13,862 nucleotides of DNA from JBJXFY01 sp046155815 (lineage in GTDB: Bacteria; Verrucomicrobiota; Verrucomicrobiia; Limisphaerales; CAIMTB01). Under the pieces are notes generated by a model. The model saw only the letters and a list, made by a program, of their open reading frames with translations, searched no databases and was not told the origin of the DNA. Shown here one piece after another: positions 12,297-13,862 of the stretch. Where the stretch lies: the NCBI GenBank assembly GCA_046155815.1, contig JBJXFY010000433.1, forward strand, positions 1-13,862. The letters run 5' to 3'. The position numbers were made by a program, and so were the translations under genes. Position 1 is the first letter of the stretch. Each line of letters starts with the position of its first letter.

Positions 12297-13862
12297 TTAC
12301 TCCGGTTCCGGCGACCCGGCGGGCAGCAGGTCCGCCAGCGACTCCGGGTCGCGCAGGCCGGCGAGGATGGTTTCGATGATCATGGCCATGTTGAACTGGA
12401 GTCCTTCGCAGAGGGACGCTTCGTCGCGCTCACCGGCGAGGATGCGGTCGAGGGCGCGGGACAAAGCCTGCCATTCAGGGCTTACTTGGGCCATCTGTAG
12501 CTGAAATTGCTTCACAGCCTCAAGTCCTTCCGCTTGTCCGGCGCAGGCGGTGACGGTGGCCAGAATCACCGGGGCAAGTTGCCGGAGTTGATGCCGGGTG
12601 CCGGCGAAGTTGCGGCGGGCCTCGCGGGCGAGGCGGCGGTATTCGCGGGCTGGGTTCGGTGTCCCAGCTTTAGCCGGTTCCCCGCCCGCACCGCCTGAAG
12701 GCGGGACTCCCAACGCCTCCTGCTCCGCAATTTGGGCGAGGATTTCGTAGGTCGTCCAAACCTCCGCGCCGGGGTCGAGCGTCTGCTTGATGGCCAGCGC
12801 CTCCTCCGCCAGTGGCCGCGCCTCGGCCAGCCGGCCGGATTGGGGAAGCAGAAGGGCGGCGAGGTTGCTGAGGGCTTTCGAGAGGTTGATGGTTTCCTCG
12901 CCTGCACGGAAGCCCTCAATCGCCTTCCAATACCACATCTCCGCCGCGTCCGGCTTGCCGGCGTTCTTGCTGACGGTGGCCAACTGGTTCCAAGTCGTCG
13001 AGGCGCCGTTCGCGCCGGAAATGATGCCGTTCTCCTCCTTGATGCGTGCCGCCTCGCGGTAGTGCCGCTCGGCTTCGTCCCACTGCCGCGCTTCCTGGAA
13101 GACCATGCCCAGTTGATGCCAGATCACGGCTTCGCTCGCTGGTTCGCGCAATTGCTGGAACAGCGCGAGGGCGACGCGGTAGCGGTCGGCGGCTTCGGCC
13201 AGATTGCCCTCCTTCATCGCCAGCGTGCCGAGTTGGCCGAGCGTCACGCCCTGGCTGCGCAAATCCTGCAAGCCCTCGAAGACCGGCAGCACCTCCTCAT
13301 AAGCCTGTCGTGCCTCAAGGTATTTCCCGATCCCCATGAGCGCGCCGGCCAACTCGCCTAGGCTCATCGCGCGCAATTGCTTCACTTCGTCCGTTTGGTC
13401 TAGCTGCGTTAACACCACGCTGGCTTCTCGGAATCGATCAACGGCTATGTCGGTTTGTCCGCCCACACTCAGACCCCGAGCGAGTAGAGTCAGGGTCACG
13501 GCCCGCTCGTAGGTGGGCGTGTCGCCGAGTTGCCGGAGGATGGCTTGGAAGACCTGCGCCGCCTCGGCCACCTGGCCCGCCGCGAACAATTGCTCGCCCC
13601 GGTTGGACTGCGCCAGAACCCACGCCTGCGACCCGGCGTCGGGCGCCGCCTGCTGCGCCTTCTGCGACAGCCGCTCCGCCTCCTGCTTGAGGCCGAAGTA
13701 GCCGAGGAACTTGTTCACGCAATCGGCGAAGGATCCCGCGTCCGGGTCGCCGGCGTCGAGGGCGGCGTGGACGGCGTGGAGCAGGTTGGGCAGTTCCCGC
13801 CACGCAATGTCCCGCGCCTGGTGCGGATTGCGGCTGTCTTCCTGGTAGAGGTAGCGGGAGAG
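12297..13862 (-). CDS. Large TPR protein, C-terminal part (runs off window)
   Basis: The frame is open to the right edge, so this is a 521-residue C-terminal part; a GTG at 13718 lies mid-domain and is not the start. A helical linker (YLYQEDSRNPHQARDIAWRE, then LPNLLHAVHAALDAGDPDA) leads into about seven tetratricopeptide repeats spanning roughly residues 70-370, for example LGQLGTLAMKEGNLAEAADR, IWHQLGMVFQEARQWDEAER and WNQLATVSKNAGKPDAAEMW. After an inserted Gly/Pro-rich segment there is a distinctive C-terminal domain (YRRLAREARRNFAGTRHQLR ... GERDEASLCEGLQ). TPR arrays of this kind often follow CHAT protease or STAND-type NTPase modules in large signalling or defence proteins, but the N-terminal part that would decide this lies outside the window. 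TPRs mediate protein binding. Confidence 0.85.
   Translation of the reverse strand, partial: LSRYLYQEDSRNPHQARDIAWRELPNLLHAVHAALDAGDPDAGSFADCVNKFLGYFGLKQEAERLSQKAQQAAPDAGSQAWVLAQSNRGEQLFAAGQVAEAAQVFQAILRQLGDTPTYERAVTLTLLARGLSVGGQTDIAVDRFREASVVLTQLDQTDEVKQLRAMSLGELAGALMGIGKYLEARQAYEEVLPVFEGLQDLRSQGVTLGQLGTLAMKEGNLAEAADRYRVALALFQQLREPASEAVIWHQLGMVFQEARQWDEAERHYREAARIKEENGIISGANGASTTWNQLATVSKNAGKPDAAEMWYWKAIEGFRAGEETINLSKALSNLAALLLPQSGRLAEARPLAEEALAIKQTLDPGAEVWTTYEILAQIAEQEALGVPPSGGAGGEPAKAGTPNPAREYRRLAREARRNFAGTRHQLRQLAPVILATVTACAGQAEGLEAVKQFQLQMAQVSPEWQALSRALDRILAGERDEASLCEGLQFNMAMIIETILAGLRDPESLADLLPAGSPEPE
12654..12710 (-). repeat. 57-bp palindromic repeat in frame inside the TPR gene
   Basis: The segment encodes GVPPSGGAGGEPAKAGTPN, exactly 19 codons, between the last TPR and the C-terminal domain. 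It contains a perfect hairpin CCGCC-TGAA-GGCGG (12691-12704), an imperfect one at 12664-12677 (CCAGCT/AGCCGG) and outer arms GTCCC (12661-12665) and GGGAC (12703-12707). Its composition differs from the surrounding helical protein, and its length keeps the frame, as in coding palindromic elements known from Rickettsia. Confidence 0.65.

Noticed and set aside
1..13862. tRNA, rRNA, insertion-sequence transposase or phage genes
   Set aside because: No tRNA cloverleaf, rRNA segment, transposase DDE-type motif or integrase was recognised on either strand by reading; short or divergent ones could be missed.

Overview
This is a high-GC bacterial window. Strong G/C third-position bias, a PadR/HAAS-type membrane gene pair, a secreted Calx-beta protein, an L-fucose isomerase-like enzyme of unusual form, and many short intergenic repeats that intrude into genes suggest Verrucomicrobiota, perhaps Limisphaerales/Pedosphaera-like. 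That placement is inference; no rRNA or other marker gene is present.

Layout. 135-563: small zf-TFIIB-type zinc-ribbon protein. 564-1416: no convincing gene. 1417-2378: a palindrome, then a PadR-family regulator overlapping a four-helix membrane protein of its usual partner type. 2413-4365: exported Calx-beta protein, closed by a strong terminator at 4386-4422. 4423-5056: essentially gene-free, but with the first ~29 codons of an EamA-type transporter stranded at 4800. 5067-5504: conserved protein of unknown function with a clear ribosome binding site. 5623-7839, minus strand: yajQ followed by the fucose isomerase-like gene. 8028-10846, plus strand: a uvrA-type gene split into two reading frames exactly where two 7-bp tandem repeats sit. 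10893-11503, minus strand: a Doc toxin and AbrB-type antitoxin operon. 11687-11775: a second, diverged copy of the last 89-90 bp of uvrA. 11776-12296: gene-free sequence dense in inverted repeats. 12297-13862, minus strand: C-terminal part of a large TPR protein that runs off the right edge.

The most interesting signals are in the right half. (1) The uvrA reading frame is broken at two heptanucleotide arrays. Because 7 is not a multiple of 3, gain of one unit or loss of two would restore a single frame, which is a possible on/off switch. (2) The uvrA 3' end is duplicated on the far side of the toxin-antitoxin operon. Most substitutions between the copies are synonymous, as expected if an element integrated at the gene end and displaced the resident 3' end. 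(3) Heptamers of the form NNCCAAG recur between fucose isomerase, yajQ and uvrA, and a 57-bp palindromic element sits in frame inside the TPR gene. Together these suggest a genome seeded with small repeats that enter coding sequence. No complete, clearly novel multi-gene system is evident.
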